Positions 16,240 to 25,109 of a stretch of 64,000 bases of DNA are shown here, one piece after another. Numbering within the stretch: position 1 is the stretch's first letter; each line of letters starts with the position of its first letter. Position numbers and translations under genes: made by a program. The stretch comes from Legionella clemsonensis (lineage in GTDB: Bacteria > Pseudomonadota > Gammaproteobacteria > Legionellales > Legionellaceae): the NCBI RefSeq assembly GCF_002240035.1, contig NZ_CP016397.1:471001-535000 (forward strand). The letters run 5' to 3'. The notes under the pieces are model-generated. The model was given only the letters and a program-made list of their open reading frames with translations, did no database searches and had not been told where the DNA came from.

Positions 16240-17037
16240 TTATTGTGAAGACTCAATCAATTTGGCAAGTGATATGACTTTATCCTTCGTTGAAGGTTGG
16301 TAGGAGGTTGCAGCGCAAGTTAGTTCCCTGCTATAGGTGTTGTCATACCAATTTATTTGATAGGTAAAACCAGTTTGTTCATTTCCCTTAACCAATACAA
16401 TTGTAGGTTTCCCAGCAATGTCCTCGCTAACCAGCTCTTTAATTAATTCGACTCCACCGTGTGCAAGTTTCATGTTATGTTCTTTAAACTCGCATGTGCC
16501 AACATCCTTTTTTTGGAAAAATTGTATAGCACCATCCCAACCGTCTCCATCATCCCCATATTTAGTTTGTTTATAGGCGCCATAGGGAGCAAATCCTATT
16601 GTTTTATCTGTGACAGAAGCAGGTACACCAACAAAGGTGTAGGCCATTTTTAGTTCAGCAATAGTATGGCGGATGTGTGTACTGGAAGGTGATAATTCAT
16701 TTTTATATTTCTCATACTGAAAATCAGCGGTTTTGCTAAACTCCAAAAGCTCTTTTGCTCTAGGTGAGGGGGCATTTACAAATCCATTTTTTTCTTGCTC
16801 TTTATGCATAGACAGATATTGCTTTATTCTAGTGGCATAAAACTCATCATTCGCTTGAGATTTTAGTGTTTTAGCATCAATGATTCTCACTTCACCATCA
16901 AGCATCTCAATACCCATTTTTTTTAAGTAGGCTTTGTTTTGCTCTCTAATTTGCTCTTGAGAGAGGGGCGGTGCAGAAAAAGCATACCCAGCATAAACTC
17001 CTAATACTAAAATAGGAAATTTTTTCATCCTAAGCAT
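16240..17037 (-). CDS. secreted protein of unknown function
   Basis: A 265-residue protein with a clear signal peptide (KKFPILVLGVYAGYAFSA, cleavage likely after AFSA). The mature part is soluble and charged. It has one Cys pair that could form a disulfide (about 190 and 244) and an Asp/Gly-rich stretch, TKYGDDGDGWDGA, that might bind a cation. I recognise no family. It starts 14 bases after the end of the broken secreted-protein gene at 17052-17438 and was probably its operon partner. AAGGAT precedes the ATG by 8 bases. Confidence 0.7.
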   Translation of the reverse strand: MLRMKKFPILVLGVYAGYAFSAPPLSQEQIREQNKAYLKKMGIEMLDGEVRIIDAKTLKSQANDEFYATRIKQYLSMHKEQEKNGFVNAPSPRAKELLEFSKTADFQYEKYKNELSPSSTHIRHTIAELKMAYTFVGVPASVTDKTIGFAPYGAYKQTKYGDDGDGWDGAIQFFQKKDVGTCEFKEHNMKLAHGGVELIKELVSEDIAGKPTIVLVKGNEQTGFTYQINWYDNTYSRELTCAATSYQPSTKDKVISLAKLIESSQ

Positions 17038-17051
17038 TTGTTTTATCCTTA

Positions 17052-17438
17052 TTAATTATAATCCCACCAACCATCATAGATACTACAATCGTCAACATAA
17101 GTTGATTCAAAAGGAAATCGACCGCCGCCATCATCGATAAGGAAATGATGCCCTGAAACAGACCAGTTTTTATTACAAAGAGGCCCTTCACCCCAATGAA
17201 CAGCCGCTTAACGCCAAGTGTAAGCATATTCTGTATCAATATGGTGGGTTGCTCTTCTTTTATTATCGTTATGAATACTGATAACTCACCAGTCGTAGGA
17301 GTGGCCAAGCCACCAAGTGATTGACTCATTGTTAACGCAATTTGCACGACTATGTGCTGTTGTTGCGTTGATACCTGCATGTGCTGTTACCGTTGCCGAT
17401 AACAAGGCGCAAGCAGTAATTTTTCCTAAATTCCTCAT
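17052..17438 (-). pseudogene. secreted-protein gene interrupted by two nonsense codons
   Basis: Reading from ATG 17438 (AAGGAG about 10 bases upstream) gives a signal peptide, MRNLGKITACALLSATVTAH, and a Cys/Trp/His-rich secreted sequence ending in DDCSIYDGWWDYN. The frame is interrupted by TGA after NESITWWLGHSYDW and by TAA after DTEYAYTWR; the reading continues sensibly after each stop as far as the TAA at 17052-17054. Both stops are one C-to-T change from Arg (CGA) and Gln (CAA) codons. The length is 129 codons. An open frame over 17030-17380 in another phase is only a shadow of it. Confidence 0.7.
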
Positions 17439-17629
17439 GTAAAACTTACTCCTTATAATTTCCCTGTAAACTCTCCTTGTTATTTAATGCTCCTTTAAAT
17501 TTCGCAATTGAGCCAAAGTCAATTTTATCACAGACTCAGATCTAATTTCGTTTATTTTATGCGCTGTCAAGAATTTATCATTAAAAATAGTAGTTGATTT
17601 GAGGAGCATGCGTATGAATACTGTAGCCA

Positions 17630-17734
17630 GTAGCACCCCCTGCGGATTCTTTTAAACCTGGCCCTGTAGTGTACGGTGTAAATTCAAAGTTTAATTATAA
17701 TATATTGCGCTTAGGGATCAATTATAGAGTTTAA
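17630..17734 (+). pseudogene. possible outer-membrane-protein tail remnant
   Basis: The gap 17439-18176 has no intact gene. Bases 17630-17734 read on the plus strand as a 34-residue tail including GPVVYGVNSKFNYNILRLGI and ending NYRV, with alternating residues like the last beta strands of an outer-membrane barrel. A stop lies directly upstream. The minus strand of the same stretch is also open, so the direction is not certain. From 17735 to 18176 I see only AT-rich sequence. Confidence 0.25.
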
Positions 17735-18176
17735 ATTTCATCTCGAATTATTTTTATAAAACGAATCTATTAATACAATATGGATTCATTTTAGGGAAGT
17801 ATTTTTCAGAATAAATGGGTTTCTCTAATAATACAGTAATCATTATCCACAATATGGTAGTGAAGAGTTGTTCATCATTTTAAACTGTTTGTCTAAATAG
17901 GAGTACAGATTTATAAATTTTTATTATTTTATAGTGTATTTAGGTTTTTCTTTGCCCTTGTCCTGGTGGCATTGCTGATCATTACGCCGTAAGCCTGGAT
18001 TAAAAATTCCATATTATCTCTTATTTTTTTTCTATGATACTATCTCTCATCTTTTTAGATTTTTAGAAAAGATGGCAAATGTATCGCTATAAAAATACAA
18101 TGTCCATCATTACTTTAACAGGATGAAATTTTAGCCAAGGAGGAATTAATTTAATATTTAATAATTTGGTGCAATC

Positions 18177-19541
18177 ATGTCTTTTTATGTCAATGAAAAA
18201 ACAAAAGTTATTCTTAAATTTCGTGCAGGAAAACTTTATCAAAATACTCTTAACACTACGGGTATAAAGGAGCTTGAGCGGAATGTTCCTGGACAGACTC
18301 TTTCCCTGACTTATACCAAGGATGGCAAGATAATTCGCTTGCCAGAACATCAAGATCCAAGACCTGAGTCTGCAGAAAAAATTTGTTGGTTTGGCGCTTT
18401 TAAGTATAAATACTATGGTCCTTTTTTTCAGGGAAAGCAGCGCAAAATTGAAAAAATTGTTTCTGATTATCATAAAATTTGTAAACGTTTAGAAAGGATT
18501 AAATTTGAAGAAAATGCCATTCTTGACTGGTTTAATGAGCAATTAGAACAGAATGAAATTTCTGAGACGGCTGCAAGTATGTCAATTGACAAAATTTTTG
18601 CTGCCTTCCTATTGAAGAATTATTCGTTCAAGTCTGATACTATACCGGCGCTTCTTCAAGAATTCCTGGAATGCCACACAGAAAGTGATTTTACTTATTT
18701 TATTTTAAATCGTCAGGATAAAGCTATTTTTGAAGCTGCAGTGAATGTCAGTAGACAACTTAATTTCAATGTTGAGGAAGTCGTTAATAGAGAACTTAAA
18801 GAAAAAAATAGCAATATAAATCCGCAGGAAATGTCAATCAGTGAGTTAGCTTCCTATTATGAGCGCGCAGTGATTCACCATATTTGGCAGTTTCATTATG
18901 CTTCTTCTTGTTGGCATCCAGCAAAAGGGCTAGAGCCTTTACTCGAAGAATTCAGAAGGTATGAAAATCATTTTCTTGCAGAAATTGATTATAATTTAAT
19001 TAAACAATTTACTACAAATCCAGTGCTTGAATTTTCTTCTTTTGATGAAGAAGGATATCTTGTTTATGATGTTGTGCTTGCAGAGAAAGAAGACGCTGGT
19101 GAAGATACCCATATAATCAAAGTCATTGGTGTGGATTTAGATAACGGTGGCTATGTTTATTTCCTGGATCCTAATGATGCAAGTAGTCCAGGGAAACCGC
19201 GCATAGCCCATCGCATTTCTAAAGATTTATTCTATCATATTCTACTGGATATCCATGGCGTTAGTGTTGCAAAATCAATGTCTGATACCGCATTTCCGGT
19301 AGTTCTTTATCGCGCAAAAAACGATATTGATGAGGACATCATTGCTTCTCCTAAACGTCTGCCCAAAAGGCAGCATAGTCCAATTCTTGAGTCAAAAAAT
19401 ATTTTGCATACACAGGAAGCAGACGATACTAAACCGACAAATAGTCCTAGGTTATTCCGACTCAGGAAACATATAAAAACCGATGCAGAATTGCGATGTC
19501 CTCAGAACAGTGATGAATTTGGACTTAAATCGCAGGTGTAG
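18177..19541 (+). CDS. orphan protein, candidate effector (454 aa)
   Basis: A 454-residue soluble protein without a recognised family. The N-terminal 60 residues look like a small beta domain. Residues 90-280 are helical with many Glu. A beta-rich part around 300-370 includes DEEGYLVYDVVLAEKEDAGE and GVDLDNGGYVYFLDPND. The last 80 residues are polar, basic and probably disordered (RLPKRQHSPILES and RLFRLRKHIK). That arrangement, with a disordered C-terminal tail, is common for Legionella type IV substrates; the assignment is inference. It stands alone between two gaps of 738 and 207 bases. Confidence 0.65.
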   Translation: MSFYVNEKTKVILKFRAGKLYQNTLNTTGIKELERNVPGQTLSLTYTKDGKIIRLPEHQDPRPESAEKICWFGAFKYKYYGPFFQGKQRKIEKIVSDYHKICKRLERIKFEENAILDWFNEQLEQNEISETAASMSIDKIFAAFLLKNYSFKSDTIPALLQEFLECHTESDFTYFILNRQDKAIFEAAVNVSRQLNFNVEEVVNRELKEKNSNINPQEMSISELASYYERAVIHHIWQFHYASSCWHPAKGLEPLLEEFRRYENHFLAEIDYNLIKQFTTNPVLEFSSFDEEGYLVYDVVLAEKEDAGEDTHIIKVIGVDLDNGGYVYFLDPNDASSPGKPRIAHRISKDLFYHILLDIHGVSVAKSMSDTAFPVVLYRAKNDIDEDIIASPKRLPKRQHSPILESKNILHTQEADDTKPTNSPRLFRLRKHIKTDAELRCPQNSDEFGLKSQV

Positions 19542-19748
19542 ATTGACATTATTCAAGCACTTAAAATATCGGAGTTTGTCGGCAGGAGAGCAACTCTGCT
19601 AAAAATTATTTTTTAGATATTGTTTTTCTCCTCACAGGAATAGGGCTTAAGTGAGAGAATTTTTGTTTTGCTCCCTTTTATTATAGAAAAATGAAGGAGA
19701 AAGGATCTTGTGCTAATCTGAAGAAAAGCCTATCAAAGGGAATTAAGC

Positions 19749-21395
19749 GTGAATGGAGCAGAATTAGTTATTAAATGTCTCGAGGCCCATGGGGTTGAGT
19801 ATATTTTTGGTCTTCCTGGTGCAAAAATTGATGCCATTTTTAATGGTCTGCTGGATTCGAAAATTAAGCTTATTTTATGTAGACACGAGCAAAATGCTGC
19901 TTTCATGGCTGCTGCTTATGGACGCCTGACGCAGAAGCCAGGAGTGGTCTTAGTGACCTCTGGGCCAGGTGTGGCCAATTTAGCAACGGCGTTACTCACT
20001 GCAACGACGGAAGGCGATCCGGTAATCGCTCTTGGTGGTAATGTTTCTCGCGCCATGCATTTTAAAAAATCACATCAAGCGGCAAATAACACCAAGTTAA
20101 TGGAAGCCGTCACTAAATACAGTGTGGAGGCGATGAGCGCCACCAATATTCCTGAAATTATAGCGATGGCATTCAGACAAGCGTTAAATCCACGTGCAGG
20201 GGCCTGCTTTATAAGCTTTCCACAGGATGTTTTGGCCGAAGAAGTAGATAGTCCAGTCATCAAGCCTCATGCATGTATCGAGGTCTCAATGGCTTGTGGG
20301 AATACCATCGATGAGGCGGTTAAACTTCTTACTAAAGCAAAACTACCTGTGTTATTTTTAGGGGAGGAAGCAAGTCATCCTAAAAATGCAGAGGCAATTC
20401 GAGCATTGCTTGGTCAGACTAAAATGGCAACCATAAGCACTTATCAAGGAGCGGGTGTTGTTTCGCGTGAGTTATTCCCTTGTTTTGCCGGTCGTGTGGG
20501 GCTTTTTTGTAATCAGCCAGCCGATAAGCTGCTTGATAAAGCTGATGTTGTGTTAACGGTGGGATTTAATCCAGTCGAATATGATCCTGAGGTGTGGAAT
20601 CCCAAAAGTAATAAAATAATCATTCATCTAGATGCTACCTTTTCAGAAATACGTTATACCTATCAACCGCAGCTGGAGATTTTAGGATCAATTTCTGAAA
20701 ATATTTTATTGCTTAAAGAGGCTCTGACCAAAAATAAAGTGTGTGGCGATTTGTCTCATGCAAAAATTTACCATGACGCCTTAAATAAAAAAATTGCGGA
20801 GGGAAAAAATAAAACAGAGTTTCCTATACACCCGCTTCGCTTTATCTATGAACTTCGTCAATATGTTGATGATGAGACGCTGATTACCTGTGATATTGGT
20901 ACAGTGTACATGTGGATGGCTCGTTACTTTCTCATTTATAAACCGCATCACCTTATGTTCAGTAATGGGCAACAAACTTTAGGTGTGGGGATGCCTTGGG
21001 CAATGGCGGCAAAACTGGTTTATCCGCGTAAAAGAGTAATTTCAATATCAGGTGACGGTGGTTTTCTATTCTCGGCACAAGAACTTGAAACAGCGGTACG
21101 GGAAAAATTGCACTTGATTCATTTTGTTTGGACAGATGGTTGTTACAATATGGTGATGGAACAGGAAATGATGAAATATAAACGCCGAAGTGGTGTTGAT
21201 TTTGGCAAAATCGATCTGGTGCATTTTGCCAAAGCGTTTGGGGCTGAGGGCTATGCCTTGCAAAGCCCCGATGAAATTGTTCCAGTGTTAAAGGAAGCTG
21301 AACAGAAAACTGTGCCTGTCTTAATCGATGTTCCCATTGATTATCGAGATAATCCGGAGCTTTTTTCCACCATCGATTTGGATAAAGTAATTTAA
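19749..21395 (+). CDS. alsS: acetolactate synthase, catabolic (AlsS) type
   Basis: A 548-residue thiamine-diphosphate enzyme that condenses two pyruvates to 2-acetolactate. The N-terminal domain has GLPGAKIDAIF, the catalytic Glu47 in RHEQNAAFMAAAYGR, VTSGPGVANLATAL and the HQ pair near 110. The C-terminal TPP-binding motif is SGDGGFLFSAQELETA (about 435) with a later WTDGCYN. The pattern resembles Bacillus AlsS more than anabolic IlvB/IlvI, and no small regulatory subunit follows. It starts with GTG 19749 after AAGGG. Downstream are a DoxX-family gene (8 bases) and a CMD-family gene (15 bases), so the three form an operon. No acetolactate decarboxylase lies in the window. Confidence 0.88.
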   Translation: MNGAELVIKCLEAHGVEYIFGLPGAKIDAIFNGLLDSKIKLILCRHEQNAAFMAAAYGRLTQKPGVVLVTSGPGVANLATALLTATTEGDPVIALGGNVSRAMHFKKSHQAANNTKLMEAVTKYSVEAMSATNIPEIIAMAFRQALNPRAGACFISFPQDVLAEEVDSPVIKPHACIEVSMACGNTIDEAVKLLTKAKLPVLFLGEEASHPKNAEAIRALLGQTKMATISTYQGAGVVSRELFPCFAGRVGLFCNQPADKLLDKADVVLTVGFNPVEYDPEVWNPKSNKIIIHLDATFSEIRYTYQPQLEILGSISENILLLKEALTKNKVCGDLSHAKIYHDALNKKIAEGKNKTEFPIHPLRFIYELRQYVDDETLITCDIGTVYMWMARYFLIYKPHHLMFSNGQQTLGVGMPWAMAAKLVYPRKRVISISGDGGFLFSAQELETAVREKLHLIHFVWTDGCYNMVMEQEMMKYKRRSGVDFGKIDLVHFAKAFGAEGYALQSPDEIVPVLKEAEQKTVPVLIDVPIDYRDNPELFSTIDLDKVI

Positions 21396-21403
21396 GGAGA
21401 ACT

Positions 21404-21859
21404 ATGTTAACTGCGATTGCCTGGCTGGTTTTGCGAGTCGTTTTTGCTGGATTTTTTATCTATGCTTTTTACAATTTTGTACGAAATTGGCCTGCAGCAA
21501 AACAAACTGCAATATTAATTTATCCTAAATACCCCAACTTTCAAGCGGTAAGTATGTTGACCCTAATGCTTATAATCAGCATCTCTATTTTATTGGGTAT
21601 TTTTGGACGTATTGGTGGGGCGCTGGCTTTACTGTTTTCTTTACTTGGAGCCTATGCTCACCACACCTGTGCTCATAAAATAGAGTCGATTCAATTACCT
21701 GCGACAGCTCCAGACGAAGATCAACAATTACTGGAGGAAGCAAAAGCGATTGGCATAATAGGTCATATAACATCTGCTCAGAAAAATTATGTCATTGCCG
21801 CCGTTTCTTTTTTCTTCATGCTTCTTGGTACAGGGCCATTAAGTGTTACCTATTTATAA
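21404..21859 (+). CDS. DoxX-like membrane protein
   Basis: A 151-residue membrane protein with about four transmembrane segments: near 5-25, 48-68, 70-90 and 130-150. The central loop is hydrophilic and acidic (APDEDQQLLEEAKAIG). The pattern, including the long first helix and LGIFGRIGGALALLFSLLGAY, fits the DoxX family, whose members have been tied to quinone or thiosulfate oxidation and to thiol redox systems. It is the middle gene of the AlsS-DoxX-CMD operon, with AAGGAG 5 bases before the ATG. Its specific role here is not evident. Confidence 0.65.
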   Translation: MLTAIAWLVLRVVFAGFFIYAFYNFVRNWPAAKQTAILIYPKYPNFQAVSMLTLMLIISISILLGIFGRIGGALALLFSLLGAYAHHTCAHKIESIQLPATAPDEDQQLLEEAKAIGIIGHITSAQKNYVIAAVSFFFMLLGTGPLSVTYL

Positions 21860-21874
21860 TAAGGAAAAATAACC

Positions 21875-22255
21875 ATGAATCGTTACGAAAAAGGGCTTAA
21901 GCAAATGCAAGATCATTTGGGAAAAGAGCTCACAGAGGAATACCTGAAAAAAATTGAAGAGGTAGCGCCTTTTTTTGCAAAAGTTAACGTTGAATTTCCT
22001 TTTGGCGATTTATATTCCCATGAAAGTACACTGGATCAAAAAGTTCGAGAACTTGCGACTATTGCAGCACTTACGGTGCAGGGATTTGCAATTCCTCAAT
22101 TAAAGGTACATGTGCGTTGTGGAATTCATTGTGGAGCAACAAAAGAAGAGATTGTGGAAATTATTACTCAAATGATTGCTTACTGTGGTTTCCCTGCAGC
22201 GACAAATGCTCTTTTAGCGGCTAAAGAAGTTTTTGAAGAAATGAATTTAAATTAG
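21875..22255 (+). CDS. carboxymuconolactone decarboxylase (CMD/AhpD-like) family protein
   Basis: A 126-residue all-helical protein of the CMD family. The conserved core is KVRELATIAALTVQG followed by VRCGIHCGATKEEIVEIITQ. C82 and C86 with H85 and the GATKEEI stretch correspond to the active region used by AhpD-like thiol reductases and gamma-carboxymuconolactone decarboxylases. The spacing here is CxxxC, not the CxxC of AhpD. It is the last gene of the AlsS operon and overlaps the convergent DUF4239 gene by 4 bases. A redox or decarboxylation role next to acetolactate synthase is possible but unproven. Confidence 0.85.
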   Translation: MNRYEKGLKQMQDHLGKELTEEYLKKIEEVAPFFAKVNVEFPFGDLYSHESTLDQKVRELATIAALTVQGFAIPQLKVHVRCGIHCGATKEEIVEIITQMIAYCGFPAATNALLAAKEVFEEMNLN

Positions 22256-23037
22256 AAATTTTTGAGCATTCCTTCATAAAAAGGTGCTTTACTAACAGCG
22301 ATACTGCCAGAAAAGGGGTAATCAAAACTTAATGCCAAGGTTAAATTAAAGCCAATGACGAGGGCTAAACAAAAATTGGCTACAATACGCATGGTACCAC
22401 CTTCATGCGCCTTTAATAAACTTGATAAAAAAACAATAACAATGGCTCCTAAAATTAATGCAGTCCGCAGTTCGTCATTAAGAATACTGTGTATGGTAAT
22501 AAGGCGATCGCGACGTCCTTGCAAAAAAGAATCCATGTGAGTCATAATCTGCCGATAAAATAAAACTTCTTTGGGGGTTTTAGGAGTATATTGTTGAAAA
22601 GTTATCAGCATAGTGCGCATGGCATTCCACGTTTGTTCACTTTCTTGGCCTTTGCGCATCATTGACCATTCATCTGTTCTTAATAAGTGTAAGTACTGTT
22701 TTAAACTATTCTCCAAGGGGCGCCTGTCTTTTTCGGGAATTGCATTTAAATCGCGCACCACAACGCTAATGTCATCGGCTTCTTTATAAACATTTTTTTG
22801 TACATAGAGATAATGATTCCAAAGAGTGATGATAACAAATCCTAAAAAAACACCATACCCACTACCCATAATATTTAAAATACTGTCTGTGCTACGTGAA
22901 TATTCTTTGTTGACTGATTTTTTGGAGATAAAGTGGGAAGCAATATAAGTGGCTAATACTGAAACTGAAAGAAGCACAACCAGATTAATTAAAAAGAGTT
23001 GCCACACCGATAGTGTGTTGATTAATTCACGAAACAT
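22252..23037 (-). CDS. DUF4239 membrane protein
   Basis: A 261-residue membrane protein of the DUF4239 (bestrophin-like) family. Two transmembrane segments lie near the N-terminus (about 10-35 and 55-75, the latter in IMGSGYGVFLGFVIITLWNH), then a long helical cytoplasmic region of about 100 residues. Two more segments are near the C-terminus (about 190-210 and 220-240). The family has no established function; its topology recalls anion channels. It is convergent with the CMD gene, sharing 4 bases at the stops. Confidence 0.8.
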   Translation of the reverse strand: MFRELINTLSVWQLFLINLVVLLSVSVLATYIASHFISKKSVNKEYSRSTDSILNIMGSGYGVFLGFVIITLWNHYLYVQKNVYKEADDISVVVRDLNAIPEKDRRPLENSLKQYLHLLRTDEWSMMRKGQESEQTWNAMRTMLITFQQYTPKTPKEVLFYRQIMTHMDSFLQGRRDRLITIHSILNDELRTALILGAIVIVFLSSLLKAHEGGTMRIVANFCLALVIGFNLTLALSFDYPFSGSIAVSKAPFYEGMLKNF

Positions 23038-23261
23038 CGTTGTCTCCCGGACATCTTATTGTGACCGTGCAAATACTATTATGTCTAATTGTAGGATAGA
23101 TCTTGACCTTCTTTTTCCCTATCTCCTTTAGATAATTCCTGATGTTTAGGTCCTTCTCTTTGCTTATAACCACATTATTTTGTGCAAGATACAATCATCA
23201 AGACCCATCCTGCTCGTTTAATCTGCCGTTATATTTCTATTACCTATATTAACGTTACCCA

Positions 23262-24623
23262 TTAAAGATTTTTTAATCCCGATTGGCTTACAGAGGGACT
23301 GAAAGAAAAATTAATTTTGTTAGGACCGAGTTCAGAATGACCTAATTGATGGTCAGAATTACCGCCAAAACTATAAACTTCTCCTTTTTGGGTAAGGCAT
23401 ACAGTATGACACTCTCCTGCAGCAACTGCAGTAATGATTTCTCCTTCTAGATCACTAACTGGTTGAGGCACAAAGAGGGAATCTTGCCCTTGTAATTGGT
23501 GAGCTTGCAAACCTAGCTGCTTTTTTGTGTTAGAACCAAAGGAATACACAGTTCCCTTTTCATCAATGCACAACGAATGAAACGAACCGGCTGCGATTTT
23601 TTTTATCATTTTATTACTTAATGCCTCGATTCGAAGAGGGGTTTTGGTATGATGAATTTTACCAAGCCCTAATGCGCCGTTATAACTTGAACCCGTGCTA
23701 AATACCTCACCTGCTTCGCTAAGGAATAGAGTATGGGTATTTTTGCTGACAATAGAGGTAATTTTTATGTGCTGCAAATTAGTAATGAGTTTGGGAGAGG
23801 AGGTCTCTCCAATTTTTTTCAAGCCTAATTGACCAGACTGGTTCGTGCCGAACGCATACACCTTTCCCTCCGCCGAAAGACAAAAAGATAGGTAATCGCC
23901 AGCAAAAATATCAGTAATTTTTTCATTAAGGGCTGTAATTAATTGTGGTGTGCTTTGAGGGGCTCGATGCCCTAAGCCTAGCTGGCTAAAATTATTATAC
24001 CCCCAACTATAAACTTCGCCATTGCTGGTTAGAGCAAGAATATGATTCCAGCCTAAAGCCAGTTTAATAATTTTCTCATCAACGAGCTTTTGCACAAGAT
24101 TCAGATTGAAGATAGTTTGGGTATTCCTGAAAAAAAAATCTTTACCGCTTTGATAAACTTTGCCATCGTTTGCCAACAAAAAAGCTGTTGAATTACGACT
24201 AACAATCTCATTGATAGTTAATTTAATGCCCTCCCATAATTGGGAAGTTTTGCTTTTAAGAGAAAGATTTAGTTTTTGAGGACCATCGCCTTTCACACCT
24301 GTAAGTTGCTCGACCTCCTCGCCCCAAATAAACCAGCCTTCTCGTGGAGAAAAATAAAAATTCGTATTATTTCCGGCCACAATTTTAAATGGTGGCTTCA
24401 GTTTTTTACAGGTTTCTGTAAGCGTCTTGCAAGAAGGAGAGTGCATGAATGTAGTTATTGTTTCTGTTCTATTTCCTTTAGTAGTCAAGGGATGCTGAAT
24501 AATAAAATACTCGGGGATAAGCACTGCAAAGAAATTTAACGCAGAATTATAATCGAGATATTGTAAGGCTAAATAGCAAATGATATCTACTGGAAGGGAG
24601 GTAATGGTGCCTGTAGATTGCAT
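23262..24623 (-). CDS. F-box-like/RCC1-repeat protein, candidate Dot/Icm effector
   Basis: A 453-residue eukaryotic-like protein. Residues about 8-45 (TSLPVDIICYLALQYLDYNS and what follows) fit an F-box helix pattern: LP, hydrophobic pair, YL, then a Leu/Phe-rich helix. From about 165 onward come at least five RCC1 repeats with the signature VYSWG/VYAFG, then QLGLG, for example NGEVYSWGYNNFSQLGLGH and KGTVYSFGSNTKKQLGL. They form a partial or full beta-propeller. RCC1 proteins of L. pneumophila such as LegG1 are type IV effectors acting on host small GTPases, and F-box effectors recruit host SCF ubiquitin ligases. Combining both in one protein suggests substrate recruitment to ubiquitination. 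The RCC1 part is certain; the F-box and effector roles are inference. Confidence 0.85.
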   Translation of the reverse strand: MQSTGTITSLPVDIICYLALQYLDYNSALNFFAVLIPEYFIIQHPLTTKGNRTETITTFMHSPSCKTLTETCKKLKPPFKIVAGNNTNFYFSPREGWFIWGEEVEQLTGVKGDGPQKLNLSLKSKTSQLWEGIKLTINEIVSRNSTAFLLANDGKVYQSGKDFFFRNTQTIFNLNLVQKLVDEKIIKLALGWNHILALTSNGEVYSWGYNNFSQLGLGHRAPQSTPQLITALNEKITDIFAGDYLSFCLSAEGKVYAFGTNQSGQLGLKKIGETSSPKLITNLQHIKITSIVSKNTHTLFLSEAGEVFSTGSSYNGALGLGKIHHTKTPLRIEALSNKMIKKIAAGSFHSLCIDEKGTVYSFGSNTKKQLGLQAHQLQGQDSLFVPQPVSDLEGEIITAVAAGECHTVCLTQKGEVYSFGGNSDHQLGHSELGPNKINFSFSPSVSQSGLKNL

Positions 24624-24790
24624 TGGATTTCCTTTTGGAGCTTATAGGTTGCCCAAAATAGTATCAACTAATTTTTAGTGTTTTCCATGGGTAAAACTAC
24701 CTAATTAGCAGTGAGAATTTCAACCGATAGCAGCACATTAAAAAGCATGATATATACTTAGGTTAAGGCAACTTACTTAGGACAAGAGCT

Positions 24791-25030
24791 ATGCATATGG
24801 AAAAATGCAGTGTTTGCGGTAACAGTTATGATAATTGTTTTGAAGTAATACAAAAGGGGAACAGCTATTTTTTTGATTCTTTTGAATGTGCAATTCAAAA
24901 ACTTGCTCCAACCTGTAAACATTGTTCATGTCGCATTATTGGCCATGGTATTGAAGCTGGAAAGGATTACTATTGTTGTGCAAATTGTGCCAGGGCATGT
25001 GGTGTAGAGAACGCAAGAGATGACGTTTAA
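24791..25030 (+). CDS. metallothionein-like zinc-ribbon protein
   Basis: A 79-residue Cys-rich protein. It opens with EKCSVCGNSYDNCF, contains the block YFFDSFECAIQKLAP, then CKHCSCRIIGHGIEAG and YYCCANCARACG. The second half resembles the prokaryotic metallothionein (SmtA-like) domain, in which CxxCxC and CCxxC ligands with a His bind zinc or other soft metals. The first half looks like a separate zinc knuckle. It should act as a metal-binding protein in the cytosol. ATG 24791 and ATG 24797 are both possible starts. It is followed by a DUF2267 gene after 79 bases. Confidence 0.75.
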   Translation: MHMEKCSVCGNSYDNCFEVIQKGNSYFFDSFECAIQKLAPTCKHCSCRIIGHGIEAGKDYYCCANCARACGVENARDDV

Positions 25031-25109
25031 TGATAGGTGATGGGCATAAATGCTATACTTATAAAAGATAATGGATAGTTTGAATTTTTAGACATAAAAG
25101 GAGGTTATT

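Noticed and set aside
17030..17380. 116-residue open frame on the minus strand
   Set aside because: It is a shadow of the nonsense-disrupted secreted gene at 17052-17438, which has the signal peptide and ribosome site in another phase.
17052..17438. TGA as selenocysteine in the secreted protein
   Set aside because: A second in-frame stop is TAA and the TGA replaces an apparent Arg codon. No SECIS-like hairpin is evident directly after it.
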